Shown: positions 29,293-38,849, counted from the first letter of the stretch. The stretch: 54,217 nucleotides of DNA from Opitutus sp. GAS368 (GCA_943330755.2 CALQIY020000002.1:1-54217), one strand, 5' to 3'. Numbers and translations: made by a program. The notes: generated from the sequence alone by a model not told the origin.

Positions 29293-29312
29293 GGGTATCT
29301 ACTTAGATACCC
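29293..29312. promoter_or_regulatory. Perfect 20-nt palindrome GGGTATCTA-CT-TAGATACCC
   Basis: 9-bp arms, 2-nt spacer; begins 4 nt upstream of NanM-like copy 1 ATG. Confidence 0.6.
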
Positions 29313-29340
29313 TCCGGCCGGACGCCTGCCAGCCTAAGCG

Positions 29341-30309
29341 TTATTCTTCGCGGCCTAACCAACCTTCGGAGGAACGCATGCAGGGACGGATCTCGCCGTT
29401 TACGACCGCAATCCCTCCATTCCACTTCGCGCAGCCTGTCGTGAGCAACGCCGCGGGGGCTTCGCCGGCTTCTTGCCAAGCATCGAGCGTCTTGTCGTAC
29501 GACAGGATCTTCTTCGAGAAACCCGGGTGCTTCGCGGCTTCAACCTTGCCGGCCAAGCTGCCGTCGTCTCCGCCGATGAGCAGCGCTTGGTCGCCGATAA
29601 ATGGGCAAGGCGTCGGCGCGGCGGCGATGGGGCGCGGTAGCGGCGCGAGGCGGCGCCATTCCTTGCCCAGCGTGAAGGCATGGCAATCGGACAAATACTC
29701 GCGCTCGGCGCCCTTGGCCCCAGCGGTCAAGGCGACGCCACCGAACAGGAAGAAGGTATCCTTCGTGCCGGCGGCTTGCGCGAGCATGCGACCCGAGCCC
29801 GCCCAGAGCGGTAGCTCTTTCCAGCCGCCGGTGAGGTTGGCGAGGTCGATGGCATAGGCCGTCGAGGACGCGGCGGTTGCATCGGGCCGCTCGGTGCCGC
29901 CGGCGACGATGACTTTGCTGCCGACGAGCGCACCGGCCGCATAAGCGAGCGGGCGCGGGAGGAAGGGGAATGGCCGCACCTTGAGTTCGCCTTCCTCGAT
30001 GCTGAGGACGTAGCAATCTTGATAGTGGCGCTCGGCGTTGGCGCCGCCGATCGTCAGCAAACCTTGGCGAATGGAAATGCCGACGCCATAGCCGATCGGG
30101 CGAGGCAGCTTGCCCGCCGCGGTCCACTTGCGGTTGCGCGGGCCAATCGTGTAGACGGTGTCGTGCCAAACCTTGGCGCCGCCTTCCCAGGCGGGCTTGG
30201 CCGGAAAGTTGGAACCGCCGGCCATGAGCAGGAGGTCGCCCGACGTGCCGAGGAAGGCGCCGCCGACGCCAGGGGCGTTGGGAGATTCAGGAATTCGGGA
30301 CCAGCGCAT
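29341..30309 (-). CDS. Kelch-type NanM-like protein (copy 2)
   Basis: GDLLLMAGGSNFPAKPAWEGGAKVWHDTVYTI; GLLTIGGANAERHYQDCYVLS; start at MRWSRIP (30309) or MSMRW (30315). Confidence 0.83.
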   Translation of the reverse strand: MRWSRIPESPNAPGVGGAFLGTSGDLLLMAGGSNFPAKPAWEGGAKVWHDTVYTIGPRNRKWTAAGKLPRPIGYGVGISIRQGLLTIGGANAERHYQDCYVLSIEEGELKVRPFPFLPRPLAYAAGALVGSKVIVAGGTERPDATAASSTAYAIDLANLTGGWKELPLWAGSGRMLAQAAGTKDTFFLFGGVALTAGAKGAEREYLSDCHAFTLGKEWRRLAPLPRPIAAAPTPCPFIGDQALLIGGDDGSLAGKVEAAKHPGFSKKILSYDKTLDAWQEAGEAPAALLTTGCAKWNGGIAVVNGEIRPCMRSSEGWLGREE

Positions 30310-30501
30310 CGACATCACGACATAAGCAAGACAGCCCCTCGCCCCCTGTCCAGAGATTAGCCAACGGACACCCGCCATATACATGGATAATCCTAGGGTT
30401 TTCGGTCGCTAGGAGCCTTTGGCTTGGTGTGCCGAATCCTCCGATGGGTTTTGTTTGACAGCCTTGCCCGATTATTGCCTTCATTCAGGTCCTTTCGCAC
30501 T

Positions 30502-30576
<75 letters not shown>

Positions 30577-30674
30577 AAAGGGCCTTTTGCGCAAACCGAC
30601 CCTCCCGCGGTCGGTTTGACTGCTTTCACCTTCTCCTTGACCACGGGGGCGGTTGCGGGAGGATGCAAGCCACC

Positions 30675-30794
30675 ATGGGCCAGCAAACCAACAAAGTTAT
30701 CAAGCGTCGTCGTCTCCGTGCTTACCTCGAGCGCAAGAAGGAGCGGATCAAGGCCGCCCGCGCCGCCGCCAGCAAGAAGAAGTCGAAGAAGTGA
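30675..30794 (+). CDS. Small highly basic protein MGQQTNKVIKRRRLRAYLERKKERIKAARAAASKKKSKK (39 aa)
   Basis: Not in the supplied ORF track (too short); GGGAGG upstream; stop overlaps next gene start (GTGA); alternative ATG at 30663. Confidence 0.7.
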   Translation: MGQQTNKVIKRRRLRAYLERKKERIKAARAAASKKKSKK

Positions 30795-31306
30795 AGCGAC
30801 CGGGTGGCATGGCCTGTTGGCAGGCCGCGCTCATCGCGCTGGCCTTGACCGCCTGCGACTCCCCGCCTCCTTCCGCCGTCGAGCTTCCCGGTGTGGCGTA
30901 TGTCCACCCGAAGCGGCGCTCGGAAGCCGATGTGGCCCGTGCCTCCGAGGCGTTCTACGCCAAGGAGACGCATGGTCAGGACGTGGTTTTTCGGTCGGTG
31001 GAACACGAGCAGGCCGGCTATTACTTTTACACGAAGTTCGCTTTCGAGCCGCCGGTCGATGCCCGCGTCGTCCTCGAGGTGGTCCGGACGGAAGCCACCG
31101 CGCCTGAACGGTACGTTTTCTCGACGAAGGTGCGACCGCAGTTTCCGGTTGGTGAATACGTCATCGGCCTGACGGGTAAGGACGCGGGTGATGCCAAGTG
31201 GGTGCCGATTGCTTGGCGCCTTTCCGTCGTCGACGCCCAAGGCAAGGTCTTGGCCTCGACGCATAGTTTCCTCTGGGGTTCGCCCACGGATCTCGGCCAG
31301 AAGTAA
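30791..31306 (+). CDS. Hypothetical lipoprotein
   Basis: Lipobox-like ALIALALTACDS; start GTG 30791 or ATG 30809. Confidence 0.75.
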   Translation: MKRPGGMACWQAALIALALTACDSPPPSAVELPGVAYVHPKRRSEADVARASEAFYAKETHGQDVVFRSVEHEQAGYYFYTKFAFEPPVDARVVLEVVRTEATAPERYVFSTKVRPQFPVGEYVIGLTGKDAGDAKWVPIAWRLSVVDAQGKVLASTHSFLWGSPTDLGQK

Positions 31307-31309
31307 GGC

Positions 31310-32251
31310 ATGAAGGCTATCGCTTGGACCGCTTGGCGCCCGTTGGAGCTCGCGGACCCGGTCCCGGCACGGTCTTTGCGCGAGCAGCTCGATGGAGGTC
31401 AGTCCTTTCGCTGGAATGTCGATGAAGCCGGCGAGTGGACGGGGGTCTTTGGTCGCACCATCGCGGGAGTGCGTCATGGTTTGGACGGCCTCGAGTGGCG
31501 CGGCGTCGTCGGCGTGCCGACCACGGAGGCAGCCGTGCGGTCTTACCTGGACGCCCCGGGCGAGCAGGCCAGCCTCGTGGCGGCGTTGCCGTGGCGCTCC
31601 GATGCGGTGCTGCGCGCGGCCATCGCCGCCAATCCAGGGTTGCGCATTTTGCGCCAAGATCCCCATGAGGCCCTCATCGGATTTCTCTGCAGTTCCAACA
31701 AGCGCATCCTGCAGATCCGCCAGATGGTCGCGCAGTTGGCGACGACCCTCGGCGACCCGTTGGGCGGCGGTTTCCATGCTTTGCCGACGTGGCCGCAGCT
31801 GGCCGCCGCGACGGATGGCCAGCTGAAGGCCTGCGCGCTCGGTTATCGGGCGGCCTTCTTGCGCGGCACGGCCCAGCGGTTGCAGGCTCGCCCGCGTTGG
31901 GCCGAGGAATTCCAGGCCCTATCGACGGGCGACCTGTTGCTCGAACTGCAGCGCTTACCCGGCGTTGGCCCAAAGGTCGCCGCGTGCGTGGCGCTCTTCG
32001 GGTTTGGACGGTTGGAAAGTTTTCCGGTCGATACTTGGGTCGTCCAGGCGCTGGCCGGGGCTTATGGGTTCCGCGGTTGGGCCCCGGCGCGGTTGGAGGA
32101 GTTTGGCCGCGCGCATTTTGGTCCGGCGGCGGGCCTCGCCCAGCAATACCTTTTCGCCGCGGCCCGCGCCGGCGTCTTGCTCCAGCCGTACGCCTTGCCG
32201 GCGATCGCGGTCAAGCCCCGCCCCAAGTCGCGCGGACGAGCTCGGCGGTAA
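31310..32251 (+). CDS. 8-oxoguanine DNA glycosylase (OGG1-type HhH-GPD)
   Basis: LDGGQSFRWN; EALIGFLCSSNKRILQIRQM; LQRLPGVGPKVAACVALFGFGRLESFPVDTWV. Confidence 0.9.
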   Translation: MKAIAWTAWRPLELADPVPARSLREQLDGGQSFRWNVDEAGEWTGVFGRTIAGVRHGLDGLEWRGVVGVPTTEAAVRSYLDAPGEQASLVAALPWRSDAVLRAAIAANPGLRILRQDPHEALIGFLCSSNKRILQIRQMVAQLATTLGDPLGGGFHALPTWPQLAAATDGQLKACALGYRAAFLRGTAQRLQARPRWAEEFQALSTGDLLLELQRLPGVGPKVAACVALFGFGRLESFPVDTWVVQALAGAYGFRGWAPARLEEFGRAHFGPAAGLAQQYLFAAARAGVLLQPYALPAIAVKPRPKSRGRARR

Positions 32252-32921
32252 GCGCCGTGTCGGGCGGGCCCGCCGCGACGAGGCGGCCTTCGCTCAGCAC
32301 GAGGACGCGATCGCAGGTGCGGGCCCAAGCGAGGTCATGGGTGGCGACGAGCACCGCGGCACCGGCTTGGGCGTTGGCGCGGACCGCGCGCGCGACGAGT
32401 TCCGCGCGGCAGAGATCCAACGCGGTCGTCGGTTCATCCAGGAGCAAGACTTTGCCGTAGGCATCGCCGAGCGCGCTGAAGGTCAGGCACAGGTGGGCGA
32501 GCTTGCGTTCCCCGCCGGAAAGTTCCGAAAGCCGCCGCGCCTCCAACGCGCCCAGTCCGAACCGCGCGCGCCAGTGATGGAAGGCTTCGGGGGAAGCGGC
32601 GAGCGACCCGAGCTCCGCCAGGGTGTAGTCCCAGGCGGACGTTGGGTGTTGCGGGGCGTAGGCGCGCAGGGTCGCCAGTGTGGCGGGGGCGGTCTGCCGT
32701 GGGTCGATGCCGCCGAGGGCGAGGTCCCCGGTCGCTTCCGGTAAGAGGCCCGCACAGGCACGAAGCAACGTCGTCTTACCGGCTCCATTGGCGCCGACGA
32801 CGGCGACGACTTCACCCGCGGAGGCCGCGAGCGCGATCCCATCGAGCACCGTGCGGTCGGCTAAATCCACCGACAGGCGGAGCGCTGTGAGCAGGACTTC
32901 ACGCATGGCGACGGGCGGCAA
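32211..32921 (-). CDS. ABC transporter ATP-binding protein (iron-siderophore/cobalamin type)
   Basis: GANGAGKTTLL Walker A, LSGGERKLAHL signature, LLLDEPTTALD Walker B. Confidence 0.88.
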   Translation of the reverse strand: MPPVAMREVLLTALRLSVDLADRTVLDGIALAASAGEVVAVVGANGAGKTTLLRACAGLLPEATGDLALGGIDPRQTAPATLATLRAYAPQHPTSAWDYTLAELGSLAASPEAFHHWRARFGLGALEARRLSELSGGERKLAHLCLTFSALGDAYGKVLLLDEPTTALDLCRAELVARAVRANAQAGAAVLVATHDLAWARTCDRVLVLSEGRLVAAGPPDTALTAELVRATWGGA

Positions 32922-33849
32922 TCCAGACGAAGGCGGGAGCGCCGAGTAGTGCGGTCATTGCCGCAGCGGAGACGGGCGTCTGCGTCCACAGGGAGCGGCC
33001 TAAGGTGTCCGCCAACAGGAGTAGCCCTGCCCCGAGCACGCCGGCGAGCGGAAGCATGGCCCGATGCCGCGGTCCCACGAGCGCCCGCGCGAGGTGTGGC
33101 GCGAGCAAGCCGATGAAGGCCACTTGTCCGACGAGGCAAACCGCCGCGGCCGCCGCCAGGGCGGTGAGCAAGACGCCCGTGCGGCGCGTTTGCGCGACGT
33201 CGGTGCCGAGGCAAAAGGCCATATCTTCGCCGAGGGCCATTCGGTCGAGCGCCGAAGCTTGGGTCAGCAAGCAGAGCGCGGCCACCACGCACCCGAGGAT
33301 GGGCAACCCCGCCAGTTCGAGCGTGGCGGCCCCGAGCCAATCTCCGGCGGCGCCGTTGACCAAGATGTCGCGCGCTTCCGGAAAGCGGGCCGCGATGAGC
33401 AAAGTCCCCGCCGCCGTGAAAGCATTCAGTCCCAGTCCCGTGAGCAGGAGTTTCGAGGTCGACCGACCGCGCCCAAGCCAAACCAAGGCGGCCGACGTCG
33501 CCAAGGCTCCCGCGAAGGCCGCGGTGGGCAGGGCCCAGCGATGTTGCCAGGTGAATTCGGTGGCCCCGGCCAAGAGCAGCGCGATGCCGAGGAGCGCCCC
33601 GCCGAAGACGCCCGTCAGCCCCGGGTCCGCCAAGGGATTGCGGAAGACGCCTTGCTGGTTGGCCCCACCGAGTCCGAGGGCGAGCCCTGCGGCGAGCGCC
33701 GCCAGCACGCGAGGTAGGCGGAGCATGAGCAGCTCGCCGTTGGTGCCCCAGCCCAAGCCCGCGCCGCCGCAGGCCAGCGCGGCCAAAGCCAATAAGGCCA
33801 AGAGCAACGCCGCGAGGACGAGGGTGCCGACGGGACGCTTCATCGTCAC
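32899..33849 (-). CDS. FecCD family ABC transporter permease
   Basis: LRLPRVLAALAAGLALGLGGANQQGVFRNPLADPGLTGVFGGALLGIAL; VAFIGLLAPHLARALVGPRHRAMLPLAGVLGAGLLLLADTLGR. Confidence 0.9.
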   Translation of the reverse strand: MTMKRPVGTLVLAALLLALLALAALACGGAGLGWGTNGELLMLRLPRVLAALAAGLALGLGGANQQGVFRNPLADPGLTGVFGGALLGIALLLAGATEFTWQHRWALPTAAFAGALATSAALVWLGRGRSTSKLLLTGLGLNAFTAAGTLLIAARFPEARDILVNGAAGDWLGAATLELAGLPILGCVVAALCLLTQASALDRMALGEDMAFCLGTDVAQTRRTGVLLTALAAAAAVCLVGQVAFIGLLAPHLARALVGPRHRAMLPLAGVLGAGLLLLADTLGRSLWTQTPVSAAAMTALLGAPAFVWIAARRHA

Positions 33850-36800
33850 TTGCCGAACAAGGACTCGAGCGGGTTGCGCGGTTTCGGCGGCGTCGTCCGG
33901 TCAGGCTGGACCGTGTTCTGGTCTTGGTAGCTCGCGCCGGAACGGATGTTGCTCACGGCGGTCTGGAGACGCTCGACGAGGTCGTTCTGCAGGTTGTTCA
34001 GGGAACCGCTGAATTTCACGCCCGGTCCTTTGGTCGAACCATCCGGCACCGCGATGCCGTCCGCAAAGCCGAGCAGGGCGAAGTACTGGGCGTAATCGCC
34101 TTTGCCGCGGATATCCGCCTGAAGGCTCAAGGGCCAATCCGCGAAGCCCAGTTGCGTCCGGGCACCGATTTCTCCCAGCGCGTTGAGCGTCAGCTCCGCA
34201 TTGGCCACTTCGGCCTTGGTGATCTTGATCGTGCCGTCGGGCATGCGCTGAGCGAGGAACTCGGCGTTGTCATATTGGAAATTGGCGAGGGATTTCTGCA
34301 GTTTCCCGACGGCGGAGATGGCCGCGCCGATCTTGGCGACCTTCTCGCCTTGCTGCTGGTTTTTGGTGAGTACCCCGGCGAGGATGGCGAGTCCGCCGAC
34401 GACCTCCGCCGTGTCGCCCGCCTTGTTGGCGGTGAGGGCGATGGCGCTATCCTTGCCGCCGAAGGCTTGGATGCGGCCCCCCTTCGAGGTCAGCCCCGCG
34501 TGGATGTTCATCTTCGCCGTCAAGGCGTCGAGGTTGCCGGAGACGCCTTCGGCGGTGGCCCAGCCATCCGCTTTGCCGTCGACGAATTCGCGCAAGGCGG
34601 GGAAGGCGGCCGCCACGGAGCCGAAGTCAAACTGGGTCAAGGTGACCTTGGAGGTCAGCGCATAAGGGCCACCGGTGGTCGTGGTTTGGAAGGTGAGCTT
34701 GCCGCCCCCGCCCAAGGTGCCTTCGGCGACCTTGCCCTGGATTTTCGAGAGGGTCACCTGTTCCTCGACGACGTCCAACTGGAGCGAAACATTCTGGGCG
34801 ACGATGCCTTTGGCGTAGGCCTTGCCGATGCGCACTTGCGCCTGCCCGAACTGGTTATGCCACAGCGGCGCCGCATCTTTCGCGGTGTTCGGCTTGACCG
34901 GTTTATCCGTGGGCTCGGTTTCGGCCTTGGATAAGACCGCCAGGAGGTCGTCGCCCGCCACGTTGGGGAATTCCGCCAAGACCTTCCACTCGGTGCGTTC
35001 GCCATGCTTGGTCTGCTTGACGAGGATCTGGCCTTCGGAGACGCCGTCGGCTTCGACGCGGATACGGCCGGAAGCTTCGAGCCCTTGCGCTTGCGGCGTG
35101 TAGCCGCCGCTCAGGGCGACGGCCTTGAGCTTGCCTTCGCGGTCCTTGAACGCGAGTTCCTTGAGGGTGAGGGAGGCCTTGATCTCGCCGGTGGGCGCGA
35201 TGGTCGCCGCCGCCACGTAGCTGCCGGTCGTGATGAGGTTGAGGGCTTCGGCGAAAGGCTGCTCGGCCATCGCGCCCAAATTTCCCTGCAGGCGCATCGT
35301 GGTGGGCGCTTCCCCCATGCCCCAGGAAAGGTCGCCGGCGGCCAAGATGCGTCCCTGGTTCACCAGCTTCGCTTGGGTGAACGCCAAGACGCTCGTCTTG
35401 TCGCCGAAGCTCAGGTCCAAGCCGGCCGCGAGGTCGCAATGACTGACCCAGAGTTTGTCGCGCCAGCTCACGCTCGTGTCGATGAAGGCGACGGGCGCTC
35501 CCTCGGTGCGGATGAAAAGACCGCCTGACTTGAAGCCCACGACGATGTCGGCGCGCTCCAGATTGCCGGCGAGTTTCAGGCCCGGGACCAGCGCGGCGAG
35601 CGATTCCAGCGGGAGCTTGGAGGCGCTGGCCTCGATGAGGACGCCCGCGGGCTTTTCGCCGGAGAACGGGAAGGGCTGGCGCAACTTGACGTTGAGGAGG
35701 TTCTCGCCGGCGCGCGTGATGCGCGCTTCGAGGGTTTGCAAGGCCGGGGCTTTGCCGGCCTCCGCCCCGAGGGCGGTCTTGGCGAAGACCCGGATCCCCG
35801 CGAGCTTGTCCTTCGGGAGGTCTTCCCAGCCCGGTTGCTCCGCGAGTTCGGCGATGCCGACCTGGGCATTGGCGGTGACCGACCATGCACCATCTTTGCC
35901 GGGCCGTACGACCGCATCGCCGACCGCGATTTGCCCGGCGGCGGAGCTCAGCGAAAACGGGGCGATGAAGATGGCGCCACCTTCCGAGCGCAAGGGGAGT
36001 TGTGCATCCACTTCTTTCAGGAGGACTTTGCCGGCGCGCTCGAGCGTCAGGCCCGCGAACGCGTGCGTCTTGACCGTCGTGATGGTTGGTTCGCCTTTGA
36101 CGAGTGCTAGTTCGGCTTCCCCGGTCCAGCGGCCAGCGGTGGCCGTCAGGTTGGCCATCGCCAAGAAGGGCGTCAGCGAGACGAGGTTGGCGTCGCGGGC
36201 CGTCAAGGTCAGCGCCGCCTCCGTCGGGAGCTGGCCGTTGGTGAGGCGCAAGGGCTTGGCGAGGACCAACGCGATGCCGTTGCCCGAGACATCGAGCTGC
36301 TCCACGTCGAGGCCGTCGGGCGCATTCCGGGCCTGGGCCTTGATCGTCCAAGACGAAGCGGTGTTGCGCGGGATGGTGGACGAGAATTTCGCGAGGTCGG
36401 TCCACGTCGCTTTTACATCCGTTTGCACGGCCCAGGTGCCGGCCAGCGGCGTCGCTTGGGCCTTGATGAGGCCGGAGACTTGGCAGTCGGGCAGGCTGGA
36501 ACTGAGGATGCCGAAGCGCGTCGGATCCAGGTCGAGGGTCGCCTCGAGGTTGAGCGCACCTTGGTCGGCGGTGCCCGTGAACTTGAGCGCGGGCCGGCGG
36601 GCGGCATCGAGCACTTGGCCCGCGAAGGCCAACGGTTTTTGCGCATCATGTTGCCCGCGTAATTCCAGGCCCATGGCGCCGGCGGCCAGGGGGCTGTCGT
36701 CTTTGGCGACGACGTTGAGCTCGAACGATTTCACGTCGTCGGTGAGGTTGGGGACGTCGAGGCCAGCGGCGCCCAGCGGACGTTGGAGCTGCGCCTTCAG

Positions 36801-37394
36801 GATGATTTCGGCGCGTGGGCGCGTCGTGGTCGTCCCGACCTTAAACCCGGGCCACATGACGCCCGCGCGGAGGCTGACGGCGCCCGCGGAGTCGATGCCT
36901 TCACCCACGGCGCTAAAGCGCAACTCTTGGCCGTCGGCCAAAGTCACCCGCCCGTTGGCAGCGTAAGGCCCGACCTTGAAGCCCGGGAGCTTGGGCGTCG
37001 TGGTGGCGGCAGGGACGGGTGGGTTCGGGGTGGCTTCAGGCTTCGTCGGGAGGCGGTTGGACAGGTCGAGGTCGAAGCCGCGCACCGTGATTTTTTCCAG
37101 CGTGTAGGTGCCGAAGGCCGAAGCCCAGACATCCGCCTTGCCGGTCGCGCTCGCGAGTTTGACCTTGGTCCCGTCGGGGAGCGTCAAGTCGACCCCCAGG
37201 ACTTCGAAGGAACCGTCCAATGAGGCCGAGACTTTGCCGATGCCTCCGGTGATCTTCGCATCGGCCAAGGCGGCGGCGACGCGCTTGCCGAGTGGGTCGG
37301 GTTTAAGTTCGGAATCAATCCAGAGGACGGCGCAACCGGCCAGGACGATGAGGGCACCGAGGGTCCAGAGACTAATACGAAGGGCACGGGGCAT
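33846..37394 (-). CDS. Very large AsmA/TamB-like envelope protein
   Basis: One N-terminal TM (MPRALRISLWTLGALIVLAGCAVLWI) followed by long repetitive beta-rich AsmA-type sequence; start set at 37394. Confidence 0.7.
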   Translation of the reverse strand: MPRALRISLWTLGALIVLAGCAVLWIDSELKPDPLGKRVAAALADAKITGGIGKVSASLDGSFEVLGVDLTLPDGTKVKLASATGKADVWASAFGTYTLEKITVRGFDLDLSNRLPTKPEATPNPPVPAATTTPKLPGFKVGPYAANGRVTLADGQELRFSAVGEGIDSAGAVSLRAGVMWPGFKVGTTTTRPRAEIILKAQLQRPLGAAGLDVPNLTDDVKSFELNVVAKDDSPLAAGAMGLELRGQHDAQKPLAFAGQVLDAARRPALKFTGTADQGALNLEATLDLDPTRFGILSSSLPDCQVSGLIKAQATPLAGTWAVQTDVKATWTDLAKFSSTIPRNTASSWTIKAQARNAPDGLDVEQLDVSGNGIALVLAKPLRLTNGQLPTEAALTLTARDANLVSLTPFLAMANLTATAGRWTGEAELALVKGEPTITTVKTHAFAGLTLERAGKVLLKEVDAQLPLRSEGGAIFIAPFSLSSAAGQIAVGDAVVRPGKDGAWSVTANAQVGIAELAEQPGWEDLPKDKLAGIRVFAKTALGAEAGKAPALQTLEARITRAGENLLNVKLRQPFPFSGEKPAGVLIEASASKLPLESLAALVPGLKLAGNLERADIVVGFKSGGLFIRTEGAPVAFIDTSVSWRDKLWVSHCDLAAGLDLSFGDKTSVLAFTQAKLVNQGRILAAGDLSWGMGEAPTTMRLQGNLGAMAEQPFAEALNLITTGSYVAAATIAPTGEIKASLTLKELAFKDREGKLKAVALSGGYTPQAQGLEASGRIRVEADGVSEGQILVKQTKHGERTEWKVLAEFPNVAGDDLLAVLSKAETEPTDKPVKPNTAKDAAPLWHNQFGQAQVRIGKAYAKGIVAQNVSLQLDVVEEQVTLSKIQGKVAEGTLGGGGKLTFQTTTTGGPYALTSKVTLTQFDFGSVAAAFPALREFVDGKADGWATAEGVSGNLDALTAKMNIHAGLTSKGGRIQAFGGKDSAIALTANKAGDTAEVVGGLAILAGVLTKNQQQGEKVAKIGAAISAVGKLQKSLANFQYDNAEFLAQRMPDGTIKITKAEVANAELTLNALGEIGARTQLGFADWPLSLQADIRGKGDYAQYFALLGFADGIAVPDGSTKGPGVKFSGSLNNLQNDLVERLQTAVSNIRSGASYQDQNTVQPDRTTPPKPRNPLESLFGK

Positions 37395-37437
37395 GGGACG
37401 ATGCCTGCAGATTGGCCGGCTTCGGCAGGCGGGCAAC

Positions 37438-37471
37438 AAAAAGCCCGGTGGAATTACTCCCACCGGGCTAG
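37438..37471 (-). terminator. Intrinsic terminator after VWA gene
   Basis: Minus strand TAGCCCGGTGG-GAGTAATTC-CACCGGGCTTTTTG. Confidence 0.88.
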
Positions 37472-37493
37472 GTGATTGCGTTCGGCGGGCCGT

Positions 37494-38849
37494 TTAGGCC
37501 TGCGGAGGCTGTTGCGGTGGCTGGGGGGCCGAGCTGCGACCGGCCGCGCGCTTCTTGCGCAGGAAGAGCGCCTTCGCCCGCTCGACGTCCTCATTGAAGC
37601 ACTCCGAGTTTTCGGCGACGTTGCTGCCCTTGATGCTGCGGGTGAAGTTGCGGCTGGCGTAGCGCAGCTCCTTCATCGCCATGACGCGGTCTTCGTCCAG
37701 GAGGCGCGTGAGGTAGATCACCTTTTCGCGCGCCCACTCGGAGAGGTTGGCCTGTTCGGTGAGTTCGGCCAGCTTCTGCTTGGCTTCGGCCACTTCGCCG
37801 TCGCGCACGAGGGCTTCGATCACCTCGAGCTTCTCCGCGGTCACCGCCTCACCCACGGCGGCCGCCACGTTCACGTCGGACTGCAGGGTGCTGAAGGTCG
37901 CAAGGTCGACTTCCGCGAGCGCGAGGATCTGCGGCCCGAAGGTGACGGGCGTGCCGTCCTTGGTGATGGCGGCGAAATTCACCGCGAGCAACGAATCCGC
38001 CTTCGCGTTGGCGCCGATCTTCAGCTCGACCACGGCGGTCAGCGCCGAATCCCAAGGCAACGTCCCGAGCTTGCGGCTACGCGTCACGCCGTCTTCCAGC
38101 AATTCGCCCAGCAGGCGGGCTTGGACATCGCTGCCCCCTTGGACCGTGACCTTGACCTGACGGAGGAAGCCATTGGACAGGATGGCGAACTGTTCTTCAA
38201 AGGCTTCGCTCAGGTCATCGGCCGTCTGGCCGAAGTTGGCGGCACCTTCGCCGGCTTTAGCCATGCCCGTGAGGAGGGATTCGTTGAAGCCGTGGCCCAG
38301 GCCGACCGTGGAAGTCGTGATCCCGGCGCCGGCGGCCTTGGATACGTGTTCGCAGATCTTCGCCTCATCGACGAGTCCGTGGTTGGCTTGTCCATCGGTC
38401 AGGAGGATGACCCGGGCGATGCGCTCCTTCTTCACGAATGGGGCGAGCTGCTTGACGCCTTCCTGCCAGCCGTCGAACAGGGCCGTGGAACCACCCGACT
38501 CGATCAGGCGGACGCGGTTGGCCAAGTCGTGGGCATCGCCGACGGCGATCAACGGCTGGACGACTTGGATGGCGTCGTCGAAGGCGATGACCGCGATACG
38601 GTCATCCGGGCGCAGGCCCTGGATGATGCGCACCGAACTTTCGAGGGCGGCCTTGAGCGGGTCGCCGCTCATGGACCCGGAGCGGTCGATGACCAAGGCA
38701 AGGTCGAGCGGGGCGCGTTGGGCGGCCGCGGCGTTCTCGGTGACGGGCTGGGCCGGAGCGACGAGACGGACGAGGACGTGCGTCGCTTCAGCGGCGGCAC
38801 GGAGGAAGCCCTTTTTCAAAGGCAGGATTTCGATGGTGGGGGAGTGCAT
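37494..38849 (-). CDS. VWA domain-containing protein
   Basis: LDLALVIDRSGSMSGDPLKAALESSVRIIQGL (MIDAS DxSxS), VILLTDGQANHG; start 38849 or 38861. Confidence 0.88.
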   Translation of the reverse strand: MHSPTIEILPLKKGFLRAAAEATHVLVRLVAPAQPVTENAAAAQRAPLDLALVIDRSGSMSGDPLKAALESSVRIIQGLRPDDRIAVIAFDDAIQVVQPLIAVGDAHDLANRVRLIESGGSTALFDGWQEGVKQLAPFVKKERIARVILLTDGQANHGLVDEAKICEHVSKAAGAGITTSTVGLGHGFNESLLTGMAKAGEGAANFGQTADDLSEAFEEQFAILSNGFLRQVKVTVQGGSDVQARLLGELLEDGVTRSRKLGTLPWDSALTAVVELKIGANAKADSLLAVNFAAITKDGTPVTFGPQILALAEVDLATFSTLQSDVNVAAAVGEAVTAEKLEVIEALVRDGEVAEAKQKLAELTEQANLSEWAREKVIYLTRLLDEDRVMAMKELRYASRNFTRSIKGSNVAENSECFNEDVERAKALFLRKKRAAGRSSAPQPPQQPPQA

